Assembly: GCA_001777575.1 (NCBI GenBank)
Contig: MFEL01000007.1
Span: 1 to 42,329 of the forward strand
DNA: 42,329 nucleotides
Direction of reading: 5' to 3'
DNA from: Candidatus Doudnabacteria bacterium RIFCSPHIGHO2_01_FULL_46_24
Lineage (GTDB): Bacteria; Patescibacteriota; Doudnabacteria; UBA920; O2-02-FULL-48-8
Made by a program: the position numbers and the translations under genes. The notes beneath the pieces were generated by a model, which worked only from the letters and a program-made list of their open reading frames with translations, made no database searches and was not told where the DNA came from. Position 1 is the stretch's first letter. Each line of letters starts with the position of its first letter. Below, one piece after another: positions 21,917-30,446 of the stretch.

Positions 21917-21970
21917 AGTCAGTTCTTCCTCCTCGGCAAGCCCGGGGAGCCAATCTACAAGGAGGGCGCC

Positions 21971-22696
21971 ATGCGCCGCACAACTTCATTGTTCGCCCGT
22001 TCGTTCGTTGTGGCGCTTGGCATCGTGTTTGCAAGCGCCTGCGGCGGGAATGGTCCCATCGCTCCCAGCCTCACTGTCTCCCCTTCGTCGGCCCAGGTCC
22101 AGATCGGAACGGCCACGACACTGACGGCGAGCCAGAGTGGTACGTGGTCAGTCACTCCAGCCAACTGCGGCAGCATTACTCCGGGCAACGGCGACCGCGT
22201 CGAGTTTCGTGGGCTGGCTCTCGGCACGTGCACGGCCAGGGTCAGCGCCTCTGGCCAGGATGCGACCTCGGTCATCACTGTGACCGCAGGTCCACCCGAG
22301 CCGGAACGCGCCCGCATCCTGGCACTCGAGTACCTCAAGCAGGGTGATCCAGACTGCCGAGGGGACGCATGTCCGCCTGGTCCGGTCAAGGATTTGCTGC
22401 CCGATGAGAACGGCTGCTACACGGCCGAGGTCGGGCAGGGAGTGATCAAGCTCCCGGTCTCGCACCCGGCCAAGCCCGGGCGGTGGCTCAGGCTACGCAA
22501 TAACATTCTCGGATTCGTGAGGACAACGGAGTATCCTGACGAATCCAAGATCGTCGGCGGGATCGGCTGGAACACCGGGATCTTCTTCCCCAATGTGGGG
22601 GAAGTCCGAACCTTGCGGTTCGAGCTCGAGGAAGGCGGCGGAGATTTGCCGAGCAACACTCTCGACGTCCGAGAGTACAAGCTCTGCCGCAAATAG
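21971..22696 (+). CDS. Lipoprotein B with Ig-like domain
   Basis: 241 aa. The signal and lipobox FVVALGIVFASACGG are nearly the same as lipoprotein A. A bacterial Ig-like domain follows (SLTVSPSSAQVQIGTATTLT, ~33-105), then the shared ~110-aa C-terminal domain (GCYTAEVGQGVIKLPVSHP, YPDESKIVGGIGWNTG, LEEGGGDLP). GGAGGGCGCC precedes the ATG. The DNA is GC-richer than its neighbours. Adhesion or matrix binding is a guess from the Ig-like part. Confidence 0.82.
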   Translation: MRRTTSLFARSFVVALGIVFASACGGNGPIAPSLTVSPSSAQVQIGTATTLTASQSGTWSVTPANCGSITPGNGDRVEFRGLALGTCTARVSASGQDATSVITVTAGPPEPERARILALEYLKQGDPDCRGDACPPGPVKDLLPDENGCYTAEVGQGVIKLPVSHPAKPGRWLRLRNNILGFVRTTEYPDESKIVGGIGWNTGIFFPNVGEVRTLRFELEEGGGDLPSNTLDVREYKLCRK

Positions 22697-22716
22697 TGGC
22701 GCAAGCAAACAAAGAT

Positions 22717-22760
22717 CAGGCACTGACAGGACTGAACACCCGCAGTTGCCTGGTTTTTGT
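22717..22760 (+). terminator. Terminator of lipoprotein B
   Basis: CAGGCACTG...CAGTTGCCTG followed by GTTTTTG. It is a weaker relative of the lipoprotein A terminator and overlaps the -35 of the next promoter. Confidence 0.7.
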
Positions 22761-22774
22761 TTTTGTGCTATAAT
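22746..22774 (+). promoter_or_regulatory. Promoter of the surface-protein/pseudopilin operon
   Basis: TTGCCT (22746-22751), 17-nt spacer, TGC-TATAAT (22769-22774); about 27 nt of 5' UTR before the ATG at 22808. Confidence 0.75.
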
Positions 22775-22807
22775 ATATATACGAAAAATACCGATTATAG
22801 AAATAAA

Positions 22808-25762
22808 ATGCTAAACAAAATTTGGATTATAATTGCAGTTTCAGTGGGATTGCTGTTTTTTATTTTATCAGGACAAGTTTCTGCAGGTCCTAGGACCGAT
22901 GACCCTTATCCTGGCGACGATGAGGTTACGGAAAACCCGCAATCGCCAACCGAAGATGTGACTTTTTCCATTTATTGCAAATCCGGCGGCGCATTTGGCG
23001 CGGGCCTTAAGAATTGCTATGGCAGCGGGCGCATTGGCATTGGCCAGATGTGGCGATTTGAGGCTGGAGTGGAAGCTGTGGACCCCACCGGCGGAGACGG
23101 CGACAGGGTGGCAGTGGTGGATGTGTGCATTAACAATACTGGCGTGCATAATTCCGGCAATGGTTATTGCTGGGCTCTGCCATATAATAGGGATTATAAA
23201 GAACCTATACCAAAAGATGATTTTGCCACCTACCGATATCTGGCCGCCACGGTCGTGGTGAAGGGGAGTGCCTTTAATGACCACTGGCATCAGCATCGGT
23301 TCTGGGGCTATGGCCGCAGCTCGGAAAGTTCCTTGAATGTGGCAGTTAATCCTGCCAGCGTTGAATTCGGCCAGACTGCCACAGTGTCGTGGAGCGCCAG
23401 ATTTGGCAAAAATCCTTTGATGTTTGTGGGCGATGGCCGGGAACCTATCACGCCTGCCAATGATTCCAGTTTCGAACCGGCCTATTCAGATTCAGTTTTT
23501 TCCGGCGACTGGGTCTATACCGCTGACCGCATTACGGGCGAGGTCGGCTTTACTTATAAATTCACAGGCATCAACAATGCCGGCGTGGAAGCCGATTTTG
23601 AGCTGGGTGTGCCGCTTATGGTAACGCAGCCCCCGCCCGCGCCGCCGCGCGAGTTTCCCTTAACCGTCTCCAAATCCGGCACCGGCTTGGGCACCGTGAC
23701 CTCCTCGCCCGTGGGTATCACCTGCGGCTCGGACTGTTTAGAAAATTACACTGACGGCGCCAACGTGAGTTTGACGGCCAATCCGGCCGGCGGCTCGGAA
23801 TTTATCCGCTGGTCCGGCGACTGCGCCGGCTCCGGCAGCTGCAGTGTGACCATGACTTCCAGCCGCAACGTCACCGCGGTCTTCAATACACTCCCGCCCG
23901 GGGCGAAAACGCTTTCCTTGTCCAAATCCGGCACCGGCTCAGGCACGGTGACTTCTTCGCCCGCAGCCATCAACTGCGGCAGCGGTTGCAGCTCTGACTC
24001 TGCTGATTTCAGCAGCGGCACTGAAGTTAGTTTGTTTGCCAACCCGGCCGTCGGCTCCGAATTTATCCGCTGGTCCGGCGACTGCGCCGGCTCCGGCAGC
24101 TGCAGTGTGACCATGTCTTCCGACCAAAGCGTGACCGCAGTTTTTAATTTGCTGCCCGCCGGCACATATAATCTCTCCGTCTCCAAAACCGGAACAGGTT
24201 CCGGTACGATTTCGGGACCCGGCATTAATTGCGGCTCCGACTGCTCGGAAAGTTATACTGACGGCACCAACGTGAATTTGACGGCCAATCCGGCCGGCGA
24301 CTCGGAATTTGTGAGATGGTCAGGCGACTGCACTTCAGCCAACCCCAACAATTGTTCCGTGAGGATGGACCGCTTCCGCAGTGTGACAGCCGAGTTTCGA
24401 AGGAGAGCCGGCCTCTCCCAGCCCAGCTGCAATTATGCCGAGCCGCAGTCGCCCACTACTGCCAATTATTCCGGTACATTCAATGCCTACGCTTATGGCG
24501 TCTTAAATGCCACCTCGGTATATTTCCCAACCTGGTCCGGCGGATTTGATGACCGCGATGACCTGATCTGGTATCCGGGCACGAACTTGGGCAGCGGCAC
24601 CTGGCGAGCGGACATCAATCTGGCTTCCCACAGCGGCCAGCCGCCCTTTACCATGAATGTGCACGTGTACATGAATAACGCATCTTTCAGCAACATCTGG
24701 TGTGATGACGCCAATTTTACGCGCACCACCCTCAACGATCCGATTACTTTCACCATCACTTACACCCAGCGGGCAGGGACGCTGCAGGTTGATTCCTCCA
24801 TTGCAGCCTCTTGGAATATTTCCGGAGTGGGGGACCGGAGCGGCACTCAAAGTTCAGACCTCGTTTCCCCCGGCTCCTACACAATCACGCCCACGCCGCA
24901 GACTGATTACAATTTCTCAGTCAGCCCCAATCCGGCCACGGTAAATGCCAACCAAACCACAATCGTAAACATCACCTGGACAGCGGCTCCCTTAGGCGAC
25001 CCAACCGGACTTTCAGCTGATCCGTCAGTATGCAAAAACATCGCGTTGAGCTGGAGCGATAATGCTCAGGGCGAGAGTGGCTATATCATTTACCGCGCAA
25101 CTTCTTCCCTGCCCGCCGATCCTGATGTCTCTTTTGAACTTACCAGGATTCCGGCCAACCGCATAAGCTACACTGATTCTACAGGCTCGGAAAATACCAC
25201 TTATTATTACCGTGTCCGCGCTTATAAGAACAATCCGGCTATAGCCTCCAACGCTTCCAATGAAGCTTCAGCTTTGGTGCGCCCCTGCGTTGCCAACATC
25301 AGCAATTCCACCAAAGCCCTGCTCAGTCCCGCGAATCCTGACCTGATCAGTGACGGCAATACAGTTACTTTCCGCATCACCATTGTCAATTCTGCGGTCG
25401 CCACTGCCGCGGCTGACATCCGCTACATCACCGACACTTACACTGCCAACTGGCAAAATCCGCGCGTGATTAATGTTTCCGGCGGGTTAAGCTGTGTGCC
25501 TAACTTGGCTTCCTGCCTTTCTGGTTCAACCATCAATGTCCAGGGCCAGATTGATCCCGGCCAAAACGCGGTGGTGGATATTCAGGGCACAGTCAACTTC
25601 AGCGGCAACAGCAACTATGACAGCCTAGCCAATACCGCTCAAATTTTTTACCGCGATGTCGGCGGCGACGGTAGTGTCAAAAGTATCATCAAGAAAGCCG
25701 GGCCGTATCTGGTAAAGACCGGCAATCCGCGCGTGCCGCAATTTAGAGAAGTAGCGCCATGA
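22808..25762 (+). CDS. Large modular secreted protein (InlB-like B-repeats, GBS-Bsp-like, FN3)
   Basis: 984 aa from the ATG at 22808. Signal peptide (WIIIAVSVGLLFFILSGQVSA). Then, in order: an N-terminal domain (~30-275), three tandem ~80-residue repeats of the divergent InlB B-repeat type (VSKSGTG-G-TV-SSP, IRWSGDC, SVTM, VTAVF), and a GBS-Bsp-like repeat (AYGVLNATSVYFPTWSGG). A PEGA-like stretch, an FN3 domain (~740-835) and a DUF11-like domain (~840-960) complete it. No sortase signal, no C-terminal TM. The end overlaps the next gene by 4 nt (ATGA). Predicted surface adhesin; four pseudopilins follow in the same direction. Confidence 0.85.
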   Translation: MLNKIWIIIAVSVGLLFFILSGQVSAGPRTDDPYPGDDEVTENPQSPTEDVTFSIYCKSGGAFGAGLKNCYGSGRIGIGQMWRFEAGVEAVDPTGGDGDRVAVVDVCINNTGVHNSGNGYCWALPYNRDYKEPIPKDDFATYRYLAATVVVKGSAFNDHWHQHRFWGYGRSSESSLNVAVNPASVEFGQTATVSWSARFGKNPLMFVGDGREPITPANDSSFEPAYSDSVFSGDWVYTADRITGEVGFTYKFTGINNAGVEADFELGVPLMVTQPPPAPPREFPLTVSKSGTGLGTVTSSPVGITCGSDCLENYTDGANVSLTANPAGGSEFIRWSGDCAGSGSCSVTMTSSRNVTAVFNTLPPGAKTLSLSKSGTGSGTVTSSPAAINCGSGCSSDSADFSSGTEVSLFANPAVGSEFIRWSGDCAGSGSCSVTMSSDQSVTAVFNLLPAGTYNLSVSKTGTGSGTISGPGINCGSDCSESYTDGTNVNLTANPAGDSEFVRWSGDCTSANPNNCSVRMDRFRSVTAEFRRRAGLSQPSCNYAEPQSPTTANYSGTFNAYAYGVLNATSVYFPTWSGGFDDRDDLIWYPGTNLGSGTWRADINLASHSGQPPFTMNVHVYMNNASFSNIWCDDANFTRTTLNDPITFTITYTQRAGTLQVDSSIAASWNISGVGDRSGTQSSDLVSPGSYTITPTPQTDYNFSVSPNPATVNANQTTIVNITWTAAPLGDPTGLSADPSVCKNIALSWSDNAQGESGYIIYRATSSLPADPDVSFELTRIPANRISYTDSTGSENTTYYYRVRAYKNNPAIASNASNEASALVRPCVANISNSTKALLSPANPDLISDGNTVTFRITIVNSAVATAAADIRYITDTYTANWQNPRVINVSGGLSCVPNLASCLSGSTINVQGQIDPGQNAVVDIQGTVNFSGNSNYDSLANTAQIFYRDVGGDGSVKSIIKKAGPYLVKTGNPRVPQFREVAP

Positions 25763-28107
25763 ACAAGTCAAAAGTTAAAAGTCAAAAGTTAAAAGTCTTC
25801 CTGATACTCGGACTGCTGGTCGCGGGTGCGGCTTGGTTTGGCGCGCCCAAGGAAGCCAAGGCGGTCAGCTGCTCTTCCGCAGGCCCTGACGGGGATACGG
25901 TTTATACCAGTGCCGGGACCAGAAGGACTTATATTTACGGCGCTTCCGGTGATACCACGCAAGCAGTCATTGGGGTTTATCCGAGTAGTAGCAACGACTG
26001 GATCTGGTATTATCTTTCCGGGTATCCGGGCAATATCACTCATGATGTCAGTATGTCTGGTTTGCAGGCAGGAGGGACTAACTTTGTTTCTACTTATGTC
26101 CGCGATGGCGCGGGCAATTGGAGCAACCGGTGCGGTTATAACACTTTCTACTTAAGAGTGCCGCCTGCGCCATCCTTATCCTCGGTCTACCCGCAAGCCT
26201 CGTCCACCACGGCTACCTCTGGCAGTTTCCGCATTTCCGCCACCGGGGTTTCGAATGTTGACGCCATGTATTTCCCGACTTGGTCGGAAGTTTCCGGCCA
26301 GGATGACATTGTCTGGTATTCCGGCTCCAATGACGGCGGCGGCAATTGGCACGCCGATCTCAACTTGGCTTCTCATCCGGGACTGGGCTCAATCATCACC
26401 CATGTTTACGGCCGAAGCTCGTATACTGGCGCTTTGTCATTTTTGGGCAACACTTCTTTCCAGCGCGTCGCACCTCCCCCCACTGCCTCCATCTCCATCT
26501 CTCCCTCTTCCATTGCCTATAACGGCAGCGCTACCATCAGCTGGTCTTCCACTAATGCCACGTCCTGCACGGCCCAGGGTGATCCGGCAAGCTGGCAAGG
26601 CGGTATTGCCACTTCCGGCTCCCAAACTGGCAACTTTACCCAATCCGCCACGTATCGCATTTCCTGCTCCGGCCCCGGGGGAACCAGTTCCCAGGCCAGT
26701 GCGACTTTGACTGTGGCGGCTCCGCCGGCTCCCACTGCCGATATTCGCATCAATAATTCCAACGGCCCGGTTTACATTAACTACAATACCTCGGCCACTC
26801 TCAGCTGGTCTTCGAGCAACGCCACCTCCTGCACGGCCCAAGGTGACCCTTCCTCCTGGCAAGGCGGTATTGCCACTTCCGGCTCCCAGACTGGCAACTT
26901 TACCGCCTCCGCCACTTACCGGATTGCCTGTACCGGTCCAGGCGGGACAGCCACAGACAGCGTTGTTCTAAATATCAATCCGCAGCCAGCCTGCTCCTCG
27001 GCCGGGCCGGACGGAGTTTCGGTTGCTTACAATGCTTCCCACACGGTTTATGCCTATGGCGTTTCCAACGCCTCGGCCGTGAATTTCCCCACTTGGTCAG
27101 ACACAAACGGCCAGGATGACGTTGTCTGGTATTCAGGATCAAACCAAGGGAGCGGGACTTGGGCTGCGACCATTGATTTTAACCGCCATAGCGGCAGCGG
27201 AGCCTACAATGTCCATGTTTATCTTTACAACGGCAATTACAGCAATGTCTGGTGTGACACGGCTAATTTTACCCGCCAAAATCCGCCTAGCCCCTCCTTA
27301 AGTTCTGTTTCCCCGGAATCCTCAACCACCACGGCTACCTCTGGCAGTTTCCGCATTTCGGCCACCGGGGTCAGCAACACCGACGCCATGTATTTTCCGA
27401 CCTGGTCAGAAGTGTCCGGCCAGGACGACGTTGTCTGGTATCCGGTGGATAACAACGGCGGCGGCAACTGGTCGCAATATATCAATTTGGAATCCCATCC
27501 GGGACTGGGCTCAATCATCACCCACGTCTATGGCCGCAGCCTTTACACCGGATCCTGGTCGTTAATCGGCAATACATCCTTCCAGCGCGTCCAGCCAGCG
27601 CCGCCTTCTTGCACTTCCTCCGGCCCCAGCGGCGACACTACGTCAGCCACCAGCGGCACTCGCCGCGCCAATGCTTACGGCGTGGTGAATGCCAGCGAGG
27701 TTTACTTCCCCACCTGGTCTGACCCCGGATGGCAAGACGACGTTGTCTGGTATCCGGGCACTAATGCCGGGGGTGGCACCTGGTATGCGGATGCCAACCT
27801 CGCCTCCCATCCCGGCCTTGGTACGATTAATGTCCATATTTATACCAGAAATCCCGGTAACGGCTATGGCAATACCTGGTGCGGAACGGCTAATTTTACT
27901 CGCGTGCCGCCCAATGGGACGGTGAATGTCAATTCCAACCGGCCTACGTCCTGGACCTTAACCGGGCCATACGGGACTTATCAAGGTGGGCCGAACGCCA
28001 CCTCCCAAAGCTATACCGTGCCTTATGGCGACAACTATACAGTTACTCCCGGCAGCATTCCGGGCTATGACGCCACCATCACCCCGGCGCAGCGGTTGGG
28101 GCCTTAA
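25759..28107 (+). CDS. Large secreted protein with GBS-Bsp-like and Ig-like repeats
   Basis: 782 aa. Signal peptide ends near KEAKA (~35). Five GBS-Bsp-like modules are visible, recognisable by VYFPTWS-xxx-QDD-VVWY, then HPGLG or HSG; two adjacent Ig-like modules lie between the second and third (ISWSSTNATSCTAQGDP and LSWSSSNATSCTAQGDP). A C-terminal PEGA-like piece (SWTLTGPYGTYQGG) ends abruptly at RLGP. Codons 3-13 come from a 7-nt-phased array. Translation is coupled to the preceding gene. Likely its partner at the cell surface. Confidence 0.85.
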   Translation: MNKSKVKSQKLKVFLILGLLVAGAAWFGAPKEAKAVSCSSAGPDGDTVYTSAGTRRTYIYGASGDTTQAVIGVYPSSSNDWIWYYLSGYPGNITHDVSMSGLQAGGTNFVSTYVRDGAGNWSNRCGYNTFYLRVPPAPSLSSVYPQASSTTATSGSFRISATGVSNVDAMYFPTWSEVSGQDDIVWYSGSNDGGGNWHADLNLASHPGLGSIITHVYGRSSYTGALSFLGNTSFQRVAPPPTASISISPSSIAYNGSATISWSSTNATSCTAQGDPASWQGGIATSGSQTGNFTQSATYRISCSGPGGTSSQASATLTVAAPPAPTADIRINNSNGPVYINYNTSATLSWSSSNATSCTAQGDPSSWQGGIATSGSQTGNFTASATYRIACTGPGGTATDSVVLNINPQPACSSAGPDGVSVAYNASHTVYAYGVSNASAVNFPTWSDTNGQDDVVWYSGSNQGSGTWAATIDFNRHSGSGAYNVHVYLYNGNYSNVWCDTANFTRQNPPSPSLSSVSPESSTTTATSGSFRISATGVSNTDAMYFPTWSEVSGQDDVVWYPVDNNGGGNWSQYINLESHPGLGSIITHVYGRSLYTGSWSLIGNTSFQRVQPAPPSCTSSGPSGDTTSATSGTRRANAYGVVNASEVYFPTWSDPGWQDDVVWYPGTNAGGGTWYADANLASHPGLGTINVHIYTRNPGNGYGNTWCGTANFTRVPPNGTVNVNSNRPTSWTLTGPYGTYQGGPNATSQSYTVPYGDNYTVTPGSIPGYDATITPAQRLGP
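25765..25798. repeat. 7-nt-phased array at the start of the 782-aa gene
   Basis: AAGTCAA and AAGTTAA alternate twice and end AAGTC, in strict 7-nt phase. It encodes the basic KSKVKSQKLKV n-region of the signal peptide. Confidence 0.85.
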
Positions 28108-28156
28108 TTAATGTTATATTTAATCCGCCTGTTGGCGGAAAGAAAGGAATCTATGT

Positions 28157-28534
28157 ATGAAAGCTAAAATACTTGGGGCAATCGTGCTCATCGCGGTACT
28201 TTTGTTTGTCGCTTATACGTTTAACCAAAGTAACAAGCAGGAACAGCCGTCTGCTGAGTCTGCTTCCAAGCAAGCGCAAAACCCTCAATTCATCTTGGGC
28301 AACGTCAGCAGGACCGACAGTGGCATGATTTATTTTGACGTGGGCGGCAGCGAAAAAGCGGCGGCGGTTTCCGCTGAAACCTTTCTCATCAAGCAGGTCA
28401 AGGACAAAGACGGGCTTAAGAATGTCCCGGCTGAGTTTGCTGATTTCATAAGCGGCTCCGCAATCGTCGTCTACTATGCAAGTGAGCCGCAGGGCGACAC
28501 TTATCAGGCAACCAAAGTCCAAATAATCAATTGA
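28157..28534 (+). CDS. Small anchored extracytoplasmic protein
   Basis: 125 aa. One N-terminal TM helix or signal (ILGAIVLIAVLLFVAYTF), a Gln/Ser/Ala linker, then a ~75-aa domain: ILGNVSRTDSGMIYFDV and GSAIVVYYASEPQGDTYQAT. The domain resembles small beta-barrel proteins with an OB-like or DUF5666-like outline, but I cannot name the family. It overlaps the next pilin gene by 4 nt, so it is co-translated with the minor pilins. Confidence 0.65.
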   Translation: MKAKILGAIVLIAVLLFVAYTFNQSNKQEQPSAESASKQAQNPQFILGNVSRTDSGMIYFDVGGSEKAAAVSAETFLIKQVKDKDGLKNVPAEFADFISGSAIVVYYASEPQGDTYQATKVQIIN

Positions 28535-29079
28535 CAAACAGGAAGGGTAAAAAGCAATTAGGTTTTACTTTGATTGAATTAACCGTCAGCATTTTTATTC
28601 TGGCGGTTATTTCTTCCATTGCCGTGGCCAACTATCGCGCAGGCGAAAAACGGCGTCAGGTTTCGCTGGCGGTCGATGGCATAGTCAATTCAGTCCGGCT
28701 TGCCCAGACTTACGCGTTGACGGGAAAGCAGATCGAATCAACTTCTTGTGCGAGCAAGGCGCCCAAAGATTACCGTGTCAATTTTTCCTCGTCATCCGAA
28801 TACGTGCTCTATTCGGATGACACTTGCGGCAATTCTTTTGAACTTCAAAGATTTAGCTTGCCTGCCCAGACGCAGATGAAAGCCGGGGAATTGAGACTGA
28901 ACAGCGCTTCGGTTAACAGCCTCTCAATTATGTTTGAGCCGCCGTTCGGCAGGCTCACCGCGTCAACCGGAGGGGTATTTAGCTCGTTTACCAGCGCCAG
29001 CATCGGGGTGGAGCAGAAAGACGGGACAGTCACCAAATCCGCGACTGTGGACGGCGTCTCTGGGCGCATCGGAGAGTAA
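28531..29079 (+). CDS. FimT/GspH-like minor pseudopilin
   Basis: 182 aa, TTG start overlapping the previous stop. Leader ...KKQLG then FTLIELTVSIFILAVISSIA, with Glu5. After the helix, VDGIVNSVRLAQTYALTGKQ is the FimT/GspH opening, and a Cys pair (~70, ~92) follows. First of four minor pilins in tandem. Confidence 0.85.
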   Translation: MTNRKGKKQLGFTLIELTVSIFILAVISSIAVANYRAGEKRRQVSLAVDGIVNSVRLAQTYALTGKQIESTSCASKAPKDYRVNFSSSSEYVLYSDDTCGNSFELQRFSLPAQTQMKAGELRLNSASVNSLSIMFEPPFGRLTASTGGVFSSFTSASIGVEQKDGTVTKSATVDGVSGRIGE

Positions 29080-29082
29080 ATC

Positions 29083-29835
29083 ATGAATCACGTATCACGT
29101 ACCACGTATCACGTACCACGTATCAAGAAGCTGTTACGTGTTTCGTGTTGCGGGTTATGTGACCAAGAGGGACAAACTCTGATCGAAACCATGCTCGCTA
29201 TTTTTATATTAACCACCTCCCTGGTGGCCGGTTTGGGCTTGGCCATTTATGTCTTGAATTCTCAAGCGGTATCCAAAAACCAGATCGTGGCCACCAACCT
29301 CGCGCGGGAAGGGATCGAGGTCATTCGCATGTTTCGGGATTCCAATTGGTTGCTGGCCGAGCCTGATCCAGCCTCTCCGGATCCTGACCTAACCGATGAT
29401 TTGCAGAGCTGTCCGGACTTGGGCGGGACCCCTTGTTATCCCAAAGTTTATGATGCCCCGTTTCGAGACCTCAATCCGGCCAGTTACCCTGCCTTTGCTG
29501 ATGCCAACTACCGGCTGAATTTCAACCCAACGACCCGGGTTTGGAGCACGGACACATCTGACGATTACAGTTTATACCTGCAAGCCGACAAATCTTACTC
29601 TCATGCGCAAAACGGCCAATCTGTTTTCGCCAGACAGGTCAAGCTCAGCTTCGCGCCGATTACGGACGGCAGCTGTTCTGCTGTGTGCAATAACCGCACG
29701 CTCATCGTTAAATCAATCGTCGCCTGGCGAGGCAAGAATTGTACGGAATTCAGCACCGGTGATTTGGAAAGCCTCAGCACGTCCTGTAAGATTTTGGTGG
29801 AAGAACATTTGGCTAACTGGAAGGACTACAAATGA
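29083..29835 (+). CDS. PilV-like minor pseudopilin with long repeat-derived leader
   Basis: 250 aa. An unusually long leader of ~31 residues ends CDQEG, then QTLIETMLAIFILTTSLVAG, with Glu5 kept. LAREGIEVIRMFRDSNW is typical of PilV/GspI-class minor pilins. The leader is encoded by two 7-nt-phased arrays facing each other (29085-29124 and 29131-29161). A Cys-rich globular end (CSAVCNNRT, NCTEFS, SCKILVEEH). Four-base overlap with the next gene. Confidence 0.85.
   Translation: MNHVSRTTYHVPRIKKLLRVSCCGLCDQEGQTLIETMLAIFILTTSLVAGLGLAIYVLNSQAVSKNQIVATNLAREGIEVIRMFRDSNWLLAEPDPASPDPDLTDDLQSCPDLGGTPCYPKVYDAPFRDLNPASYPAFADANYRLNFNPTTRVWSTDTSDDYSLYLQADKSYSHAQNGQSVFARQVKLSFAPITDGSCSAVCNNRTLIVKSIVAWRGKNCTEFSTGDLESLSTSCKILVEEHLANWKDYK
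29085..29161. repeat. Paired 7-nt-phased arrays (hairpin) in the PilV-like leader
   Basis: The left arm alternates TCACGTA and CCACGTA units. The right arm has GTTACGT, GTTTCGT, GTTGCGG, GTTATGT. ACGTAAC-type units in one arm complement GTTACGT-type units in the other, so the two arms can form an imperfect hairpin. Confidence 0.85.
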
Positions 29836-30446
29836 CACGTAGCACGAATCACATATCACGTATCAAAAATTTCAGCCTGTTACGTGTTACGGGTTGCGTG
29901 TTACGTGACAAAAAGGGCTTCACCATGATCGAGGCAGTGGTGTCTTCGGCGGTTTTCGCCTTTGCTGTGGTTTCCGTCCTGGGAATTTATGCCTTGACGA
30001 TTCGGCTGGACAGCAAAAGTCGAGCCGAGCGGGCAGTGGCCGAAAACGCCAGGTTTATTTTGGAGTATCTGGCCAAATCCATCCGCAACGGGACCATTGA
30101 TTATTCCAGGTATCCTGGTTCGAACGCGAATAATTCATCTGACAGCGTGTGGTTTATCAACCAAGCCAATGAAAATGAACACATATATCTGGACGGTAGT
30201 GCTATCAAGCTGGAAAAAACCTCGGTTACGAATCTCAATTCATCGGGGGTGCGGGTGACTGATTTTAAGCTTTTAGCATCGCCTGCCTCAAATCCGCTGA
30301 CAAGCGCGAAATTGGCTAACCAACAGCCAAGCTTAACAGTAATGATAGAGCTATCCAGCAATTATGGTCAAAAGGTCGGAGATATTACGGTTTTGAATAT
30401 CCAAACCACGCTTACCAGCCGCGATTATCCATCAAGAGACCAATGA
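29832..30446 (+). CDS. PilW-like minor pseudopilin with repeat-derived leader
   Basis: 204 aa. A ~29-residue leader ends LRDKKG, then FTMIEAVVSSAVFAFAVVSV (Glu5 kept). AENARFILEYLAKSIRNG is the usual PilW/GspJ-type helix extension. Two facing 7-nt-phased arrays encode the leader. Overlaps both neighbours by 4 nt. Confidence 0.85.
   Translation: MTRSTNHISRIKNFSLLRVTGCVLRDKKGFTMIEAVVSSAVFAFAVVSVLGIYALTIRLDSKSRAERAVAENARFILEYLAKSIRNGTIDYSRYPGSNANNSSDSVWFINQANENEHIYLDGSAIKLEKTSVTNLNSSGVRVTDFKLLASPASNPLTSAKLANQQPSLTVMIELSSNYGQKVGDITVLNIQTTLTSRDYPSRDQ
29834..29911. repeat. Paired 7-nt-phased arrays (hairpin) in the PilW-like leader
   Basis: Left arm: ACACGTA, GCACGAA, TCACATA, TCACGTA, TC. Right arm (29881-29911): GTTACGT, GTTACGG, GTTGCGT, GTTACGT, GAC. 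It has the same architecture and related units as the array 750 nt upstream, but enough differences that it is not a simple recent copy. Confidence 0.85.

Noticed and set aside
23746-24225. 159-codon minus-strand ORF with internal repeats
   Set aside because: Mirror of the InlB-like repeats of the 984-aa protein; its PEPAQSPDQRI repeats are the reverse reading of those modules.
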